This document shows, piece after piece, positions 61,090-64,000 of a DNA stretch of 64,000 nucleotides (the stretch's first letter is position 1; every line of letters begins with the position of its first letter). Both the position numbers and the translations under genes were made by a program. Below the pieces are notes generated by a model, which worked only from the letters and a program-made list of their open reading frames with translations, was not told where the DNA came from and made no database searches. Source of the stretch: Yersinia rohdei ATCC 43380 (lineage in GTDB: Bacteria; Pseudomonadota; Gammaproteobacteria; Enterobacterales; Enterobacteriaceae); assembly GCF_000173775.1 (NCBI RefSeq), contig NZ_ACCD01000005.1, forward strand, positions 1 to 64,000, in the 5' to 3' direction.

Positions 61090-62751
61090 ATGCTGGCCCA
61101 ATTAACCATCAGTAATTTTGCTATTGTGCGTGAGCTAGAAATTGATTTTCAACCCGGAATGACGGCAATTACTGGTGAGACTGGGGCGGGTAAATCCATC
61201 GCCATAGATGCATTAGGGTTATGCCTTGGCAGCCGTTCAGATGGGAGCATGGTACGTTTGGGGGCAACTCGTGCAGATATCTGCGCCCGATTCTCACTGG
61301 CTGATACACCATCAGCTCGCCAATGGTTAGAAAACAACCACCTTGATGACAGCAATGAATGCCTGTTGCGACGTGCAATTGGCACCGATGGCCGCTCAAG
61401 AGGATTTATTAATGGAACAGCAGTGCCGCTGTCCCAATTAAGGGAGTTGGGCCAGCACCTGATCCAAATTCACGGCCAACATGCTCATCAATTATTATTA
61501 AAACCCGACCATCAAAAGCAATTGTTAGACGCCTATGCAAACCAATCTGCCCTGCTGGCTGAAATGAAAGCCGCCTATCAGGTCTGGCACCAAAGCTGTC
61601 GTGCACTCGCATTGCATCAGCAGCAGTCACTGGAACGTAATGCTCGCCATGAATTGCTGCAATATCAGTTGAAAGAACTAAATTCATTCGCCCCACAAGC
61701 TGGGGAATATGAACAAATTGATGTCGAATATAAACGTTTATCAAACAGTGGACAGCTGTTGTCGCTCAGCCAACAGGCGCTACAGATACTCGCGGATGAT
61801 GAACAAAATAATATCCTTCGCCAGCTGTATTCAGCTAAACACCAATTGACCGAACTGGCAGGAATGGACGAACAATTTAACAACCTGCTGAATATGTTAG
61901 AGGAAGCCTCCATCCAAATCAGCGAAACCAGTGATGAATTGCGCCACTATGCTGAACAATTTGATATGGATCCCAACCGCATGTATGAACTGGAACAGCG
62001 GTTATCTCGTCAATTAAATCTGGCCCGCAAGCACCATGTTGCACCAGAAGAATTACCGCAGTTCCATCAACAGCTGTTAGATGAACAAGAACAACTCTCA
62101 CAGCAAGAAAATGATCATGAACAGCTCAGCCATGCAGTAAATACTCATTATCAACAAGCATTGGCTATTGCCAAGCGCTTGCATGAGGAACGCCAGCAGT
62201 ATGCTAACGAATTAGCCGTACTGATTACCGAAAGCATGCATGAGCTATCCATGCCACACGGCAAATTCACCATAGAAACCCAATTTGAACCTGAACACCT
62301 CAGTGCGGAAGGCGCAACTCGCATTGAATTTTGTGTTACCACTAATCCAGGTCAGCCACTACAACCATTGGCTAAAGTTGCCTCCGGAGGTGAGCTATCT
62401 CGCATCGCATTGGCTATTCAGGTCATTACAGCGCGTAAAATGGACACTCCTGCGCTTATCTTTGATGAAGTGGATGTTGGTATCAGTGGGCCGACAGCAG
62501 CCATAGTGGGCCGCATGTTACGTCAGTTAGGTGAATCAACGCAGGTAATGTGTGTTACTCACCTTCCACAAGTTGCAGGTTGTGGTCATCAACATTTCTT
62601 TGTGAGTAAACAAACTGATGGCACTGAAACCGAAACCCATATGCATCGATTAGATAAAAAAGCCCGCTTGCAAGAGTTGGCGCGCCTTCTGGGCGGTAGT
62701 GAAGTGACGAAAAATACCCTGGCCAATGCAAAAGAATTGCTCGCAGCATAG
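61090..62751 (+). CDS. recN: SMC-like DNA repair ATPase RecN
   Basis: The 553-residue protein has Walker [17 protein letters not shown] near residue 30, a coiled-coil middle (about 150-370), signature [13 protein letters not shown] and Walker [13 protein letters not shown]. RecN holds broken DNA ends during double-strand break repair. AGGAG precedes ATG 61090, the conserved start; the frame is open from 61066. Two LexA boxes overlap the promoter. Confidence 0.97.
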   Translation: MLAQLTISNFAIVRELEIDFQPGMTAITGETGAGKSIAIDALGLCLGSRSDGSMVRLGATRADICARFSLADTPSARQWLENNHLDDSNECLLRRAIGTDGRSRGFINGTAVPLSQLRELGQHLIQIHGQHAHQLLLKPDHQKQLLDAYANQSALLAEMKAAYQVWHQSCRALALHQQQSLERNARHELLQYQLKELNSFAPQAGEYEQIDVEYKRLSNSGQLLSLSQQALQILADDEQNNILRQLYSAKHQLTELAGMDEQFNNLLNMLEEASIQISETSDELRHYAEQFDMDPNRMYELEQRLSRQLNLARKHHVAPEELPQFHQQLLDEQEQLSQQENDHEQLSHAVNTHYQQALAIAKRLHEERQQYANELAVLITESMHELSMPHGKFTIETQFEPEHLSAEGATRIEFCVTTNPGQPLQPLAKVASGGELSRIALAIQVITARKMDTPALIFDEVDVGISGPTAAIVGRMLRQLGESTQVMCVTHLPQVAGCGHQHFFVSKQTDGTETETHMHRLDKKARLQELARLLGGSEVTKNTLANAKELLAA

Positions 62752-62864
62752 AAAAGATTAACTTTTTTCCTTTCCAGAGGTCATACAGGTGCCCTGTAAA
62801 GGTTCCCAACTGCTGCAAGGTCTATTATCATCGTCATCCTACGCCCTAAAGGAATGTGATTACT

Positions 62865-63206
62865 ATGCGCTGTAAAATGCTGACTGCCGCCGCTGTAATG
62901 CTTGCAATGCTTACTGCGGGTTGTTCAACGCTGGAGAAGGTGGTCTACCGGCCTGATATTAATCAGGGTAACTATTTATCACCTAATGACGCGTCCAAAA
63001 TTCATAAAGGTATGACCCAACAACAAGTGGCATATACCTTAGGCACGCCAATGTTACAGGACCCGTTTGGTACTAAAACCTGGTTCTACGTATTCCGCCA
63101 GCAACCTGGCCACGAGAAAGTCACGCAACAAACATTAACGTTGACCTTCGATAGCAGTGGTGTGCTGACTGATATCAAAAACCAGCCAACATTAGCAGGA
63201 AATTAA
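62865..63206 (+). CDS. bamE: Outer membrane assembly lipoprotein BamE
   Basis: The 113-residue lipoprotein has a signal ending LTAGC with lipidated Cys20, then the SmpA/OmlA fold ([25 protein letters not shown]). It is a Bam-complex subunit. ATG 62865 matches E. coli length; GTG 62856 is too close to AAAGGA. Confidence 0.96.
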   Translation: MRCKMLTAAAVMLAMLTAGCSTLEKVVYRPDINQGNYLSPNDASKIHKGMTQQQVAYTLGTPMLQDPFGTKTWFYVFRQQPGHEKVTQQTLTLTFDSSGVLTDIKNQPTLAGN

Positions 63207-63335
63207 TTTATCCGAAGATTGCAGAGTAGATTGAGGAAATGAATGCTAGTTAAGGTGTTAGGTGCGAATCTATTAATGTTTATGCAGCTGCAGAATAGCG
63301 TACGTTTTCGTCAATAGCAGTCCAGGGCTATAACA

Positions 63336-63368
63336 AAAAATAAGGCGCAGTTTGTGCCTTATTTTTTT
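63336..63368. terminator. Bidirectional terminator of bamE and ratB
   Basis: AATAAGGCGCA-GTTT-GTGCCTTATT is flanked by A and T runs. It overlaps the last codons of ratB. Confidence 0.8.
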
Positions 63369-63643
63369 GCTTGCTCCGCACGCTGGCGTCGCAATTCTTT
63401 AGGATCTGCTATTAATGGGCGATATATTTCAACTCGGTCACCATCATTAAGCTTATCGCTAAGCTTTACCGGGCGGCTGTAAACACCCACCTTATTCTTT
63501 TTTAGATCAATATCTGACCGTAACTCAAGTAAACCAGAAGTATTAATAGCATCCTCAACAGTGCTTCCCACATCAAGGGAAACCGTGCGCAAGTATTGGC
63601 GTTCAGGTAAGGCGTAAACCACCTCTACGCGAATATCAGACAC
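63359..63643 (-). CDS. ratB: RnfH-family protein RatB
   Basis: The 94-residue ubiquitin-like fold protein ([31 protein letters not shown]) is UPF0125/RnfH, E. coli YfjF. Its biochemical role is unknown. It overlaps the ratA end by eight bases. Confidence 0.93.
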   Translation of the reverse strand: MSDIRVEVVYALPERQYLRTVSLDVGSTVEDAINTSGLLELRSDIDLKKNKVGVYSRPVKLSDKLNDGDRVEIYRPLIADPKELRRQRAEQAKK

Positions 63644-64000
63644 TATAAACCTCTTTAGCTCGCTGGGTGAATGCTTGCACCATGTTCCCTGCTAATTCTT
63701 TGAAAATTTTACCAAAAGCCAATTCAATTAACTTATTGGTAAATTCAAAATCGAGGTGTAGCTCAACCTTGCAGGCATCAGCACTTAATGGCGTAAAATG
63801 CCATCCGCCCATTAGCTTGCGAAACGGCCCATCAACCAGTTGCATATCAATACGCTGGTTATCAGTTAATATATTGCGTGTTGTGAACGTTTTACTTATT
63901 CCGGCCTTAGCAACATCGACGGCAGCCGTCATTTCATTTTCAGTAGCATCAATAACCCGGCTTCCAGTACAACCCGGTAAAAATTCTGGGTAAGAGCGAA
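63636..64000 (-). CDS. ratA: RatA/YfjG START-domain protein, 5' end outside window
   Basis: The C-terminal ~121 residues are visible. The frame stays open past the ATG at 63932 to the window edge, reading [17 protein letters not shown], which aligns with the upstream part of E. coli RatA. It belongs to the COQ10/START-like family; E. coli RatA was reported to block 70S formation. The C terminus ([11 protein letters not shown]) is intact. Confidence 0.93.
   Translation of the reverse strand, partial: RSYPEFLPGCTGSRVIDATENEMTAAVDVAKAGISKTFTTRNILTDNQRIDMQLVDGPFRKLMGGWHFTPLSADACKVELHLDFEFTNKLIELAFGKIFKELAGNMVQAFTQRAKEVYSV

Overview
This window is chromosomal DNA of an enterobacterium, almost certainly a Yersinia. 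Nearly every protein is full length and close to its Escherichia coli counterpart, and the gene order is that of the E. coli sseB-to-ung region followed by grpE-nadK-recN-bamE-ratBA. Yersinia-type features are the scattered ~127-bp ERIC (IRU) elements, a 540-residue glutamine-dependent NAD synthetase beside glnB, and a large AIDA-like autotransporter. The species cannot be fixed from the sequence alone.

Layout. 1-2508: 3' part of a repeat-rich autotransporter. 2586-14663: sseB, pepB, the iron-sulfur assembly operon iscR-iscS-iscU-iscA-hscB-hscA-fdx-iscX (two ERICs inside it and a one-base deletion in iscS), trmJ, suhB and a zevAB-like metal transport pair. 14807-21747: csiE, an hcaT-like transporter, glyA, hmp, and an orphan yhfZ-like regulator. 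21840-29633: glnB, nadE, the glrK-qseG-glrR two-component cluster, an inserted AEC-family transporter, small inverted-repeat elements and the sRNA gene glmY. 30006-41397: purL, mltF, tadA, pgpC, murQ/murR, yfhL and a GntP-family permease. 41817-48467: acpS-pdxJ, recO-era-rnc, lepB-lepA. 48835-54173: an AT-rich unknown membrane protein, rpoE-rseA-rseB-rseC, nadB. 54256-64000: trmN, srmB, an exported ankyrin protein, grcA, ung, grpE, nadK, recN, bamE, ratB and ratA (cut by the window end).

The regulation is unusually readable. Tandem type-1 IscR sites lie at iscR, a boxA before suhB, PurR boxes at glyA and purL, an NsrR-like palindrome at hmp, a sigma54 promoter with three TGTC-N10-GACA GlrR sites at glmY, a sigmaE promoter at rpoE, a sigma32 promoter at grpE, two LexA boxes at recN, and an FNR pair at grcA. 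GlrK/GlrR, encoded just downstream, should activate glmY, linking envelope sensing to GlcN6P synthesis.

The least explained parts are the interval 27732-29640 (transporter inserted between glrK and glmY, with two related inverted-repeat elements, one holding a GC-rich 310-bp core with a possible 50-codon ORF), the AT-rich gene at 48835-49671, the iscS frameshift, and a candidate Zur operator inside the first codons of the zevA-like gene.
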